A stretch of 45,555 nt of DNA from Desulfocapsaceae bacterium. GTDB taxonomy: Bacteria > Desulfobacterota > Desulfobulbia > Desulfobulbales > Desulfocapsaceae. A program made the translations under genes and the position numbers. The stretch lies in assembly GCA_030065655.1 (NCBI GenBank), contig JASJDT010000008.1, forward strand, positions 1 through 45,555, written 5' to 3'. How positions within the stretch are numbered: position 1 is the stretch's first letter; every line of letters starts with the position of its first letter. The notes under the pieces are model-generated. The model saw only the letters and a list, made by a program, of their open reading frames with translations, searched no databases and was not told where the DNA came from. Positions 1 to 8,775 of the stretch are shown here, in pieces.

Positions 1-216
1 TTTTCACCAGCCGAGGTTGCCGAGTATGCGAGGCGCAAAGCAAGGGGCTATAGTTGCCTATGCCTCTTGCTATGGCAACGCTGCAGAGGCGGCGAGATCG
101 GCTGGCCTTTGGTGAACATTGTGTTTATTAGAAGAGACAGAAAGTCTGTAGCCTAGAAGTTATAATCTCAAACTATTTTTTTAAATTCAACACAATGTTC
201 ATGGGAAATCCGGGCT
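1..216 (+). repeat. Dispersed MITE-like element, family 1, copy 1 (left end cut by window)
   Basis: This stretch matches 10655-10871 over its whole length at roughly 80-85 % identity by eye, with almost the same length. It holds no open reading frame. Two hairpin modules are visible: the outer pair TTCACC/GGTGAA and CCAGCCGA/TCGGCTGG encloses positions 3-116 with further inner pairing, and a second perfect 12-bp inverted repeat GAACATTGTGTT/AACACAATGTTC spans 113-200. The right end GAAATCCGGGCT is the same as in copy 2, where a matching left terminal repeat is present; here the left terminus lies outside the window. No transposase is nearby. It could also be a REP-like or structured-RNA repeat, but the terminal repeats of copy 2 favour a MITE. 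Confidence 0.8.
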
Positions 217-2368
217 AGAGGGAAATCGCGCTTACATTGTGCCCCTGAAAACTTCCTTTCTCACTGATCTTTGCCATGATGCTGAGACTATTATCCTGGG
301 GAGTCAAACGCAAGCCAATCACATCCGCTATTGCAGAAGGAGCCTCGGAAGCACCATTATCAAGGTGAATTTTTAGTTCTTTTCCGGCAAACAGGGTGTA
401 ATCAATGCCTTGGGGAATATCCAGACGAAAGCAGAGGCCAAGATTGTCGATGTGGATGATCTCCGCTTCGGCGATGTGATCATCAAGATCGTCCGTGAAA
501 GGTATTGTGGGCGGAGAATCCTGTTGGGGAGCCTTTCTTCTAGCCGACTCAAAGAGCTGTATGATAAGATCGTTTTTCCGGCAGTACTCAATTATCCTGC
601 GACAAAGATCGGGATATATCGTTTGCAGGCGCAGCAATTGCTCTTGATCGAACATGTGGACTTCCACCCAGCCTTTGGCTGTCAGGGCCACCTCCCATTC
701 CGAACCATCCATGAAGATATCATGACCGAAAATATCTCCTTTTTCCAGAGGACGAATATCGATGCTGCTGCCATCATCTGGAAACTCAACGATCACCTGG
801 CCTTCATCGATAAAGAATAGGTTGGAATGGACATCACCTATGGCCGTAATAGCCGCACCATCGTCATATGCTCTATGCGTTAACAGGGAGGAGAAAACAA
901 GAAATTCTTCCTGGGAAAGCCGGGAGTAAAAATCTTTTCTCTGCTGCATGTGTTTCTTTAAAGGTGCAGGATTCTCGGTTTTGTCACAAAATTCCTGATA
1001 CCAGTTATCTCCTGATTCGTCGGAAGATGTATTGGAGCTGCCGTCTTCTTTTGCTGCATCCTCTTTTTCAGAGGCAACACTGACAGACGCATCACTTTTT
1101 TGCACAGCTTTACTGTCGAGAGCCTCGACCAAAGAGGTCCTGTTTTCTTTGAGCTGAGAAATCGTCTCAGTTGCATAGTTCTTCAGGCTTTGCTCGTCAT
1201 CAAGCAGCTTGTCCAAAGCTGCCAGAGCTTCACCGGTGGGATAGACTGGCAATTGTTTGGAGAGAGCCTTGACGATATCCTCCTGAATTTCACCTTCAAA
1301 ATGGGAGATATTTTGCAACAGGCCGACAAAGCCATTGTTTATTCGTTTATCCTGAAGCGGGCCAAGCTTCTCAATAATTGTTGGTTTCAATTGATCGCCG
1401 CAGGTATAGAGAGCGACAAGCAGCTGCCTGGCGCCATCTTCATTGTTAAGGCTGCTAAAATAATCGATGGCTTCCAGCTGGACTCTTGAATCCGTGTGTT
1501 TGAGAAATGGGGATAAGGCAATATGCTGCGAAGGATCTGAGATGCGAACCAGCATGTGGATAAGATTTCTGGTGAAATACCAGGGCGATGAGGTTTTCAG
1601 CTCTTCAAAAATCAATGGAGTGACCGTGGAACCAGCATGTGGAATAAGTTCCAGGAGGCGATAGCGCTGCGATTTGTTCTCACAGTGTTTCAATGTCGAC
1701 AGAAGGTGGCGTAGCGAGTTGTCGCCAAATTGCAGCAGCAGTTTGCCAGCAATGTCAGACTTGTCAAGATTCCCAATAGTATAAGCGTTGCTGAGGCTAT
1801 CCAGTAATGGTTTTTCAGCTATGTTATTCTGCGACCTGGTGACAACCTGGCGGAAAAGCCTGTCTTTAGGAATAGAGCCGCGACGAATACTTTCAAGTGC
1901 TGTAAGCAGATCTTCGGCTTGATACCAGAGGCCTATTTCGAGCATTTTCTGGATTAACCTGCTCAGCTGGGTACAGACGAATTCAAAACCGGCAATAAAT
2001 TCAGTTTCGCTTTTCAGCCAGCGCACAAGCATCTGGGCGATTGCCTCGAGCAGGTCTTCATTATTATCCTCAAGAATTCTCTGGGCAACAAGTGAAAGGA
2101 CGATAAGAGAGCGCTCCCGGTGCGCCAAATCGTCATTTAATGCACCCTGGCCAAAACGTTCAAGTAACAGCAACGCCTGGCCCATATCACCATTTTGATA
2201 GAGTTTGAAGAGATAATAGGCGATTGCCTCGATGAGATCGGCAGAATCAAGCGCAGATGTGTCACCCTGGCTGAAAGATTGAATTTTCAGGGCAAGATCA
2301 TCATTCATACTGTTCTGGTTTGTACCTGACCCGTCTGCTGGCAGTTGATTGCGCGTTGAAGCACCCAT
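215..2368 (-). CDS. HEAT-like repeat protein with cyclic-nucleotide-binding domain and PilZ-like C-terminus
   Basis: 717 residues. Residues 1-400 or so are helical and repetitive with HEAT-like character (for example LLELIPHAGSTVTPLIFEELK), followed by a Ser/Asp/Glu-rich linker near 425-460. Residues about 475-605 form a cNMP-binding (Crp-type) beta-roll: hydrophobic strands around FFIDEGQVIVEF and LEKGDIFGHDIFMDG. The tail (610-717) resembles a degenerate PilZ domain (IDNLGLCFRLDIP in place of the D/NxSxxG strand). It probably reads a nucleotide second messenger and acts through protein contacts; no enzymatic domain is seen. The ATG at 2368 has an AAGG sequence about 9 nt upstream. The stop codon TAG is formed at the border of the family 1 repeat, so the native C-terminus may be altered. 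Function unknown. Confidence 0.8.
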   Translation of the reverse strand: MGASTRNQLPADGSGTNQNSMNDDLALKIQSFSQGDTSALDSADLIEAIAYYLFKLYQNGDMGQALLLLERFGQGALNDDLAHRERSLIVLSLVAQRILEDNNEDLLEAIAQMLVRWLKSETEFIAGFEFVCTQLSRLIQKMLEIGLWYQAEDLLTALESIRRGSIPKDRLFRQVVTRSQNNIAEKPLLDSLSNAYTIGNLDKSDIAGKLLLQFGDNSLRHLLSTLKHCENKSQRYRLLELIPHAGSTVTPLIFEELKTSSPWYFTRNLIHMLVRISDPSQHIALSPFLKHTDSRVQLEAIDYFSSLNNEDGARQLLVALYTCGDQLKPTIIEKLGPLQDKRINNGFVGLLQNISHFEGEIQEDIVKALSKQLPVYPTGEALAALDKLLDDEQSLKNYATETISQLKENRTSLVEALDSKAVQKSDASVSVASEKEDAAKEDGSSNTSSDESGDNWYQEFCDKTENPAPLKKHMQQRKDFYSRLSQEEFLVFSSLLTHRAYDDGAAITAIGDVHSNLFFIDEGQVIVEFPDDGSSIDIRPLEKGDIFGHDIFMDGSEWEVALTAKGWVEVHMFDQEQLLRLQTIYPDLCRRIIEYCRKNDLIIQLFESARRKAPQQDSPPTIPFTDDLDDHIAEAEIIHIDNLGLCFRLDIPQGIDYTLFAGKELKIHLDNGASEAPSAIADVIGLRLTPQDNSLSIMAKISEKGSFQGHNVSAISL

Positions 2369-2858
2369 TCTTTTTTACCTTGGTATAAATCAATCCCACA
2401 ATATCCTACTACTAAAATTTATCTTGCCTGGGGAATTGTTATAAGTCAAGGTTTATACAGGTAATGTGGTGTTCCACCAGTATGGGTGGGCCAGTGAGCA
2501 AACCTTTTCCAGTTGCTGCCATAGAAATTACAGTTGTGTTATCTTTCTGTTATTATCTGGAAAATAAAAACAGAACGATAAATACAACAATTATGTAACT
2601 GCTTTACAACTCCCCTGGATATCCATCATATATGAACTTTTACAAGATTACCAGAGTCAGATATGCCAATTTTGACTCCGGATCCGTTGGGAATATAGTA
2701 AATATTTATAATTGCAGTATATTATAATTTTTTTACCAGAATTTTTTTTTGAGATGTTAGCATTGAAAAACTGTACCGGAGAAAAGTGGTCTACTAAAAG
2801 GTCATTTGCAGGGTTGAGGAGACCCAGTTTTACAATGGCAAGATAGCTTTTCTCATGA
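2369..2858. other. 490-bp intergenic region, no gene recognised
   Basis: AT-rich between the cNMP-binding protein gene and thiF-like gene. A small hairpin-forming stretch (TGGTG-TTC-CACCA near 2466-2478, overlapping an alternative CCACC/GGTGG pairing) is visible. The short reading frames here lack ribosome sites and coding character. It presumably carries the promoter of the minus-strand gene ending at 215. Confidence 0.5.
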
Positions 2859-3719
2859 TTAAGTAAAAGAAATGACATCCATGCTTTTGTCCGCAATATT
2901 AGTGATTAGAATGCGATCCTGTAGTGACGATGTTTTCTGGCAGAGTACCGCTACGACCTCGGCACATTCCAGAGCGGCCATGAAGATTGCAGTATATGGC
3001 AGGGTACCCAGCCTGGTTTCAATACCTTTTTGGGCAGCTTTTTCAGGGTCACCGTAAATACGTCGTAAACCGACATCTTTAGGGAAAATAACGGTTGCCT
3101 GTCCTGAAGAGCCACCGATTGCAGCCGAGACTAGCGGAATACCCCGGCGGCGGCAGGCCTCCTCGAGGACGAAGCGGGAAGGGATGGAGTCAAGGCAGTC
3201 GACGGCGATGTTACTTTCTTCTAATATCTTTTTACCATTTTCCTGAGTAAAAAAAGAGTTAACAGAGGTTACTTCAATTGCAGGATTTATGCTTTCCACA
3301 CGCAGCTTGGCAACTTCTGCCTTGGGGTGGCCAAGATGCTTTACATCAGAGAGAAGCTGTCGGTTCAGGTTAGAATCTTCAAAAACATCGCCGTCGACGA
3401 GAGTCAGACGACCTATGCCGATTCGTGCTAGAATTTCCGTAACAGCACCACCCAGACCTCCCTGACCAACAATGGTGACGTGAGATTGCAGCAGCAGTAT
3501 TTGTTCACGGCTGTTCAGACTGCTATGGTTGCGACAGTATCGTTCCGGAAGAATACTATTCTCCAGGGCAGTTATCTGAATACGTTTGCGGCTCCAGGAA
3601 GTTTTTTCGGCTATTTCTTTTTCGTCACTGTCAAGCAGGCTGGCATATGGTGTACCATCTGGATGTAAACGTTGCTGCGTATGTTTCTTGAGGAGATCGA
3701 CCACCTTGGTTCTGTTCAT
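2859..3719 (-). CDS. ThiF/MoeB/HesA family E1-like adenylyltransferase
   Basis: 286 residues from the ATG at 3719, chosen because GAGG lies 6 nt upstream; longer forms read into a leader. The Rossmann nucleotide motif VTIVGQGGLGGAVTEILARIG followed by LTLVDGDVFEDSNLNRQ is the signature of E1-like enzymes that adenylate the C-terminal Gly of ThiS/MoaD-like proteins. DCLDSIPSRFVLEEAC and the following strand fit the family. The CxxC zinc pairs of classical MoeB are absent, and no ThiS/MoaD-like partner is encoded nearby. The N-terminal 80 residues are an extension typical of HesA-like members. The role is probably sulfur-carrier or ubiquitin-like protein activation for thiamine, molybdopterin or cysteine metabolism; which one cannot be decided here. 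Confidence 0.85.
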   Translation of the reverse strand: MNRTKVVDLLKKHTQQRLHPDGTPYASLLDSDEKEIAEKTSWSRKRIQITALENSILPERYCRNHSSLNSREQILLLQSHVTIVGQGGLGGAVTEILARIGIGRLTLVDGDVFEDSNLNRQLLSDVKHLGHPKAEVAKLRVESINPAIEVTSVNSFFTQENGKKILEESNIAVDCLDSIPSRFVLEEACRRRGIPLVSAAIGGSSGQATVIFPKDVGLRRIYGDPEKAAQKGIETRLGTLPYTAIFMAALECAEVVAVLCQKTSSLQDRILITNIADKSMDVISFT

Positions 3720-3741
3720 TGGTTGCCTCGAATAGCTACAG

Positions 3742-3780
3742 GTTGGCGAGAACCCGCCTTTCGCCCAACACTTGGTGGGC
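3742..3780 (-). promoter_or_regulatory. Two overlapping hairpins in the thiF-like leader
   Basis: Read on the minus strand, GCCCA/TGGGC (3780-3776 with 3767-3763) forms one hairpin, and GTTGGGCGA/TCGCCAAC (3769-3761 with 3749-3742, one bulged base) forms a second. They share the segment 3763-3767, so they exclude each other. The pair ends about 23 nt before the start codon at 3719. This is an attenuator-like arrangement, but no known riboswitch class was matched. Confidence 0.35.
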
Positions 3781-3819
3781 TGGTTAATATACCTATATAG
3801 GAAATATTTGAAGATGGAG

Positions 3820-4056
3820 TCAAGCACTTTGCTGCCGCTCATGGAGGTAAAGACGATCATTTACCCTGAGCCATCCCGTTGGCAAAAGCCTATCCCGAAG
3901 CGCATCGTGCGTCGCCAAGCTTCCTAGATAATATTCATCATAGGCACCGGAGATCGGAACATACGGCAGATCAGCAAAAGTGATATGGTCATAAAGATAG
4001 CGGGTCGCGCTGGAAGTGTTCTTCTTTGGTGGTACACTTTGTACCCATTGAAAAAT
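3820..4056 (-). pseudogene. Decayed reading frame, about 78 codons, no start codon
   Basis: The minus strand is open from a TAA at 4057-4059 to a TGA at 3820-3822, without ATG. The translation has the composition of a real protein: SATRYLYDHITFADLPY, then VPISGAYDEYYLGSL, and WLRVNDRLYLHERQQSA at the end. The GC content is higher than in the AT-rich flank beyond 4050. I do not recognise the family. It looks like the 3' remnant of a truncated gene; a chance open frame is the alternative. Confidence 0.4.
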
Positions 4057-4281
4057 TTAAAAGTAATATATTGCACTCTAAAATTGCTGTTTTTTATTAA
4101 AATATATTATTTTTTTCAGGTAATGTTCTGGCTAGACATTACAGCAAGACGCAGGTGCCAGGAATTGAAAATCCTATACTTGTTAAGTTGAGCTCGGCTT
4201 CATAGTGGCGGCAGGCGAATATCCTGGTGTTACTGTTCACGTTAATGGCGTCATGCCATCACTGACCGTTCTAAAACCGAC

Positions 4282-4719
4282 CTAAAGCTTGAAAGGGTTC
4301 AAGACCAAGGTCGGGCAATGGGCATTTTTAACAACCCGTTCGGCAACACTGCCAAGAAGAAAATTTTCAATACCCTTGGCTCCATGGGTGCCGATTATGA
4401 TCAAGCCGGAATCTATCTTCCTAGCAAAATGAATGATCTCTTCGACGATTTCACCTTTCAAAATTTCAGTTGTGCTGTTGGTATATTTAGTAGCAAGGTC
4501 CGCCAGGTATTTTTCCGCATGTTTGAACCGCATATTGGTAAGCTCTTTAATTGTTTCTGTTCCCAAATCCATTTCTCCAATGGCTGGATACGGCTCGACT
4601 ACGTGGATGAATGAAATTTTGGCATTGAGTTCTTCTGCCATGTAGGCAGCGTACTCAATAAGCTTCTGAGAGTGTCCCTCAAGATCGATGGGAGCTACGA
4701 TATCTTTGATCTCTTTCAT
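4282..4719 (-). CDS. Universal stress protein (UspA family), copy 1
   Basis: 145 residues from the ATG at 4719, preceded by a strong AGGAGGG ribosome site; the upstream in-frame extension lacks one. It has the UspA fold: KDIVAPIDLEGHSQKLIEYAAYMA at the N-terminus and the ATP-binding signature GTHGAKGIENFLLGSVAERVV (G-x2-G-x9-G-S) near the C-terminus, ending HCPTLVLNPF. It should be a cytoplasmic nucleotide-binding stress protein. The gene 5131-5568 downstream on the plus map encodes a close paralogue of identical length, so the pair arose by tandem duplication. The 411 bp between them carry no gene. Confidence 0.95.
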   Translation of the reverse strand: MKEIKDIVAPIDLEGHSQKLIEYAAYMAEELNAKISFIHVVEPYPAIGEMDLGTETIKELTNMRFKHAEKYLADLATKYTNSTTEILKGEIVEEIIHFARKIDSGLIIIGTHGAKGIENFLLGSVAERVVKNAHCPTLVLNPFKL

Positions 4720-5089
4720 GTTACCCTCCTCTAAAGAATGGGGTTGATAGGTGACCTCTTCCACAAGAGATTAAGGGATCGTTAATATGGCGTGTTCGTC
4801 CTGCGTCTTGTGCCTCTGTTAGTTTTGGTTACTGGCGGGTTTATAATTGGAGCATAGCTGTTTTTTTCCTCTTTTCATTATAGATGATCACTAGAGATTT
4901 AGCAAAAAGCTATACATCGGATACAGGTGTATCTGCACACTGGCACAGTGAAATTTTCTGTATTGATACCGGTAGTTTGATGGGATTCTTGTATTTTTCT
5001 GACGGCAGTCAGGTATATTGGCAGATGACAACTGCGGATAGAGCTGATAAGCGAACGGGAGCAGATTGTCAGCTATGGAACGGAATCAT
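4720..5089. other. Intergenic region between the two usp genes
   Basis: AT-rich. Besides the ribosome site of the gene at 4719 nothing firm is visible. An 80-codon plus-strand frame at 4884-5126 runs into the hairpin at 5090-5122, has no ribosome site and no recognisable protein character. Confidence 0.5.
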
Positions 5090-5122
5090 CAGGGCATCAC
5101 CTGTTATCCAGATGATACCCTG
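5090..5122 (-). terminator. Strong 3' hairpin after usp copy 2
   Basis: CAGGGCATCACCTG and CAGATGATACCCTG form a 14-bp stem (two G-U pairs in RNA) with a 5-nt loop. It begins 9 nt past the stop codon of the minus-strand usp gene at 5131. There is no T-run after it on that strand, so it may stabilise the 3' end or work as a factor-dependent terminator. Confidence 0.6.
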
Positions 5123-5130
5123 GTAATACT

Positions 5131-5568
5131 CTACTGTTTAAAAGGATTCATAACCAGCGTTGGGCAATGAGCCGATTTAACCACTCTCTCGGCGACGCTG
5201 CCAAGAAGCAATTTTTCAATACCCTTGTTACCGTGGGTGCCGATGACAATGATTTCAGTCTCTTTCTGTTTAGCGTACTCTACTATTTCATCAACGATTT
5301 CGCCCTGAAGAATAATTTTTTCACAGTCAGGATAAGGTTCTGCCAGCTTTTCGAGAAACTTCTGGGCGTGGCGTATCCTGTTTTGGGTATACTCTTTAAT
5401 TGTTGCCATCCCCAACTCCATATCACCAATAGCGGGAAACGGCTCAACAACGTGGACAACTGTCAGTTTGGCATCAAGCTTTTGGGCAATGTAGGCTGCA
5501 TATTCGATAAGTTTTTCGGTATGCTCTTCAAGATCGACCGGTACGATTATGTGATTGATGGCCTTCAT
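5131..5568 (-). CDS. Universal stress protein (UspA family), copy 2
   Basis: 145 residues starting at the ATG at 5568, with an AGGAGGG ribosome site 5 nt upstream. NHIIVPVDLEEHTEKLIEYAAYIAQ opens the fold and GTHGNKGIEKLLLGSVAERV is the ATP-binding loop. The sequence is closely similar to the product of 4282-4719 along its entire length, including the HVVEP and NPFK stretches. The divergence in the middle (helices around residues 60-95) suggests an old duplication. It probably forms dimers, possibly with its paralogue. No promoter was assigned. Confidence 0.95.
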   Translation of the reverse strand: MKAINHIIVPVDLEEHTEKLIEYAAYIAQKLDAKLTVVHVVEPFPAIGDMELGMATIKEYTQNRIRHAQKFLEKLAEPYPDCEKIILQGEIVDEIVEYAKQKETEIIVIGTHGNKGIEKLLLGSVAERVVKSAHCPTLVMNPFKQ

Positions 5569-5897
5569 ATTTCCCTCCTGTAAGTAGGTTGAGAAGAGAC
5601 AATCGTTTTATACATCTGTTAATGACTAAAACAATATGCATTTAATCGAGTTTTTAAAGAAAGCCTGCCGAATACCAGGGCATTGAAGAGCTATTCAACT
5701 ATCTGTAATCTATTCTGATCAGTAAAGATATAGCAAAAAGATGGTGTGTGCAGATCTGTTTTTTTACGTTGCCCTATGTTACAAGTAAGGAAGAGAGGGG
5801 TGTATTAATTCGGGGCAATTGATCTGGCAAACAAATGTTTAGCTTTTGCCTGATCAAGTAACTTATAGGCGAGTGTGGGAGTAGGGGGGAGATGGCA
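5569..5897. other. 329-bp divergent promoter region
   Basis: This lies between the divergent usp copy 2 and nucleoside transporter genes. It is AT-rich, carries the two ribosome sites at its edges, and shows no clear promoter consensus or operator that I would defend. Confidence 0.45.
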
Positions 5898-7145
5898 ATG
5901 GTAATAAGTGGTTTGGGGCTTTTCGGTTTTATGGTGGTCGCCTGGCTATTTTCGGCGGATAGGAGGAGAGTAAACTGGCGCGTTATCTTTTGGGGCTTAT
6001 TGCTGCAATTCAGTTTTGCCGCGTTTATTTTCCTTATTCCCGTCGGCAGTAGATTCTTCCTGGCACTAAATGATTTTGTGGTCATGATCCTCGATTGTGC
6101 GGCCCGGGGAAGCGAGTTTGCCTTCGGACCATTGGCCAGAGGCCCTGGTCGAGAAGGATCAATTGGTTTTATCCTGGCATTTCAAGCTCTGCCGACCATC
6201 ATCTTCTTTTCCGCACTCATCTCCCTGCTCTACTATTGTCAGGTAATGCCATTTATCATTCGTCTGTTTGCCAGGGTATTTACCTGGCTGATGAAAATTT
6301 CGGGAGCCGAGGCACTGGTAGTTGCCAGTAATGTTTTTGTCGGAGTTGAATCTGCCTTTACGGTGAAACCCCATATCGACAAGATGACCAAGTCGGAGCT
6401 GTGTACTATGCTCACAGCAGGTATGGCGACGGTTGGCTCCAATGTCCTGGCGCTCTATGTTTTGACGCTTAGAGATGTTTTTCCGACCATAGCTGGCCAT
6501 CTCGTCTCAGCCACGCTTCTGTCGGCACCCGCTGCAATCATTATGGCCAAACTCATCTATCCGGAAAGTGAATCACCGGAAACTCTGGGCAAAGATGTCA
6601 GGCCGCACTACGAAAAACCTGACAACGTCTTCGTGGCCATCATTGAAGGCTCACAGGAAGGCGTCAAGGTTATCTTAAGCATTGCTGCCCTGCTTATTGC
6701 CGTACTTGGCCTGACGGCGCTTGTCGATATGTTTTTAGGTATGGTGTCGGCAAAGCTGAGTTTGAAGTTGTTATTGAGCTATCTTGCCTATCCGTTTACC
6801 CTCATGCTAGGGGTCACGCCTGCCGATGTGCCGAATGTTGCCATACTTATCGGTGAGAAGCTGGTACTGACCGAAGTTGTAGCCTACCAGGACCTCTCGG
6901 TCATGCTTGCCGATGGCGTACTGGTCAGTAAACGTTCGGCAATAATAGCCACCTATGCCCTCTGCGGCTTTACCCATGTGGCCTCAATGGCTATATTTGT
7001 CGGAGGCATTACCGCGCTGGCACCAAAACGGACGAAAGATATTTCGCGAGTGGCCCTGCGGGCATTACTGGCAGCAACTTTAGCCTGCATGATGACAGGG
7101 AGTGTGGCAGGCATATTCTATACTGGCGAAACGCTGCTCTTTTAA
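5898..7145 (+). CDS. Concentrative nucleoside transporter (CNT/NupC family)
   Basis: 415 residues if started at the second ATG (5898), which sits 6 nt after the GGGGGGAG ribosome site; the ATG at 5892 is too close to it. The protein is a polytopic inner-membrane carrier with the CNT core: the ASNVFVGVESAFTVKPHI segment, MATVGSNVLALYV, and a Gate-like pair of inverted halves. It should import nucleosides with H+ or Na+. It heads a probable operon with the PHP phosphatase and DJ-1-like genes, and matches the nucleotidase and pyrimidine-degradation genes at 19-29 kb in theme. Substrate range cannot be read from the sequence. Confidence 0.85.
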   Translation: MVISGLGLFGFMVVAWLFSADRRRVNWRVIFWGLLLQFSFAAFIFLIPVGSRFFLALNDFVVMILDCAARGSEFAFGPLARGPGREGSIGFILAFQALPTIIFFSALISLLYYCQVMPFIIRLFARVFTWLMKISGAEALVVASNVFVGVESAFTVKPHIDKMTKSELCTMLTAGMATVGSNVLALYVLTLRDVFPTIAGHLVSATLLSAPAAIIMAKLIYPESESPETLGKDVRPHYEKPDNVFVAIIEGSQEGVKVILSIAALLIAVLGLTALVDMFLGMVSAKLSLKLLLSYLAYPFTLMLGVTPADVPNVAILIGEKLVLTEVVAYQDLSVMLADGVLVSKRSAIIATYALCGFTHVASMAIFVGGITALAPKRTKDISRVALRALLAATLACMMTGSVAGIFYTGETLLF

Positions 7146-7232
7146 GGATGGACGAGCTGGGTTGTTGGCACTTGAGTAAGCTGCAAGTTGAAGAAGTCAG
7201 AACACACATTATCTGATAACAAAAAATCACTG

Positions 7233-8123
7233 ATGGGTAAAGAAATGGAAGGTGGTAAGAAACGGGTTTCCGTTCATGGGGGGCATAGCGGCCAATTTTG
7301 CCTGCATGCTGCCGATAGTCTGGAAGAAATTGTCAGAGCCTACATAGATAATGGGTTTGTCTGGGTAGGTATAACCGAACACATGCCGCCTTCCATCGAG
7401 GATATCATTTATCCCGAGGAAAAACAGGCTGGCATGGGACCTGTCGAGTTGTATCATCGTTTTGGCAAATACATCCTGGAATGCCGACGCCTGCAGGTCA
7501 AGTACAGCAAACAGATAACCCTTCTTGTAGGCTTGGAGACTGAGAATTATCCAGGCTATGAACGGCAGGTGTTGGCACTCAGGGAGGAGTTTCAACCTGA
7601 TTATATAGTCGGTTCCATTCATCATCTTGATACTATCCCTATTGATTATTCAGAAGCTGAGTATGAGCGCGCTGCTCGGGAATTTGGAGGGATAGATAAG
7701 CTCTATTGCCGTTACTTCGACGAACAGTATAGCATGCTGCAGGCAATCCGGCCGGCAGTTGTCGGACATTTCGATCTCATTCGGATTTATGATGCACACT
7801 ATACGGACCGGCTCCAACGTCCCAAAATAATGGCTCGTATCAAACGCAACCTGGATTTCATTGGTGATTGCGGTTTGATTCTTGACTACAATCTGCGCGC
7901 TTTGAATAAGGGTGCAAAAGAACCCTATGTGAGTGAGCCGATTCTTCATTTGGCCAGGCAGCGGGGCATCGCCGTGGTCCCCGGGGACGACTCCCATGGC
8001 GTAAAATCGATCGGTGTCAACATCGATGGAGCCATGCGGAGGCTGGCAGAACTCGGCTTTGATACGGACTGGCGGATGCCTGCTGGTGCTGAAGAAAGCT
8101 CGGCGAGAGCTATGCGAGGTTAA
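7233..8123 (+). CDS. PHP-domain phosphatase, histidinol-phosphatase (HisJ) type
   Basis: 296 residues from 7233; ATG 7245 and a TTG at 7188 are alternative starts, and none has a convincing ribosome site. PHP metal motifs are visible: [12 protein letters not shown] at the N-terminus (HxxH variant of HxH), ITEHMPP, GLETE, GSIHHLD, VVGHFDL and the closing PGDDSHG. This order matches the HisK/HisJ-type histidinol-phosphatases that use three metal ions. With no his genes around, the true substrate may be another phosphomonoester. It follows the nucleoside transporter by 87 bp and precedes the DJ-1-like gene by 23 bp. Confidence 0.85.
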   Translation: MGKEMEGGKKRVSVHGGHSGQFCLHAADSLEEIVRAYIDNGFVWVGITEHMPPSIEDIIYPEEKQAGMGPVELYHRFGKYILECRRLQVKYSKQITLLVGLETENYPGYERQVLALREEFQPDYIVGSIHHLDTIPIDYSEAEYERAAREFGGIDKLYCRYFDEQYSMLQAIRPAVVGHFDLIRIYDAHYTDRLQRPKIMARIKRNLDFIGDCGLILDYNLRALNKGAKEPYVSEPILHLARQRGIAVVPGDDSHGVKSIGVNIDGAMRRLAELGFDTDWRMPAGAEESSARAMRG

Positions 8124-8146
8124 TCACAAAGACCCAGGAGGAACGT

Positions 8147-8734
8147 ATGGCACAGAAAAAAATATTGATGCTGGTAGGTGATTTCGTGGAGGACTACGAA
8201 GCAATGGTTCCCATGCAGATGTTGATTATGGTAGGTCACTCGGTAGAAACCGTCTGCCCTGACAAGAAACCGGGCGATACTGTCAAAACAGCAATCCATG
8301 ACTTCGAGGGAGATCAGACATACTCCGAAAAACCAGGCCATAATTTCATGATCACTGGCGATTTTTCAGCCGTTGATACTGGACGCTTCGATGCTCTGGT
8401 CATACCTGGTGGACGCGCGCCTGAGTATCTGCGTCTCAATGACCGGGTTATTGAAATCGTCCGGGAATTTGATCGGGACAACAAGCCCATCGCTGCCATC
8501 TGCCATGGTCCTCAGATACTGGCGGCGGCAGGTGTACTGGAGGGCAAATCCTGTTCGGCATATCCTGCCTGTGGTCCGGATGTGGAGCGGGCTGGCGGTT
8601 CATGGATTGCCAACAATGAAACCTTTTCTGACGGCCACGTCGATGGCAATCTGGTGACGGCACCAGCCTGGCCAGCTCACCCGCAATGGATCGCCAAGTT
8701 TCTTGAAGTACTGGGAACCAGGATTGAGCCCTGA
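8147..8734 (+). CDS. DJ-1/PfpI family protein
   Basis: 195 residues with an AGGAGG ribosome site 6 nt before the ATG. The class I glutamine amidotransferase-like fold is shown by [14 protein letters not shown] with the conserved Glu, [14 protein letters not shown], and the nucleophile elbow [19 protein letters not shown] with the reactive Cys followed by His. Members are protein deglycases, glyoxalases or chaperone-like proteases; the precise activity is unsettled in the family. It is the third gene of the 5.9-8.7 kb plus-strand cluster. Confidence 0.92.
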   Translation: MAQKKILMLVGDFVEDYEAMVPMQMLIMVGHSVETVCPDKKPGDTVKTAIHDFEGDQTYSEKPGHNFMITGDFSAVDTGRFDALVIPGGRAPEYLRLNDRVIEIVREFDRDNKPIAAICHGPQILAAAGVLEGKSCSAYPACGPDVERAGGSWIANNETFSDGHVDGNLVTAPAWPAHPQWIAKFLEVLGTRIEP

Positions 8735-8775
8735 GATATACACTCGGTCATCCAGTTGCCGTCAATTTTGGTAAT

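Noticed and set aside
2657-2896. 79-codon minus-strand frame overlapping the end of the ThiF-like gene
   Set aside because: Overlaps a confident gene, AT-rich codon composition, no ribosome site.
4143-4160. GCAA...GTGCCA on the plus strand as a reverse sigma-54 promoter ahead of the gene remnant
   Set aside because: The spacer is 7 instead of 5.
4884-5126. 80-codon plus-strand frame between the usp genes
   Set aside because: No ribosome site, no family resemblance, and it runs through the 14-bp 3' hairpin of the convergent gene.
7166-7181. TGGCAC-TTGAG-TAAGC resembling a sigma-54 promoter before the PHP gene
   Set aside because: The GC lies one base too far from the GG element and the -12 TTGC is missing.
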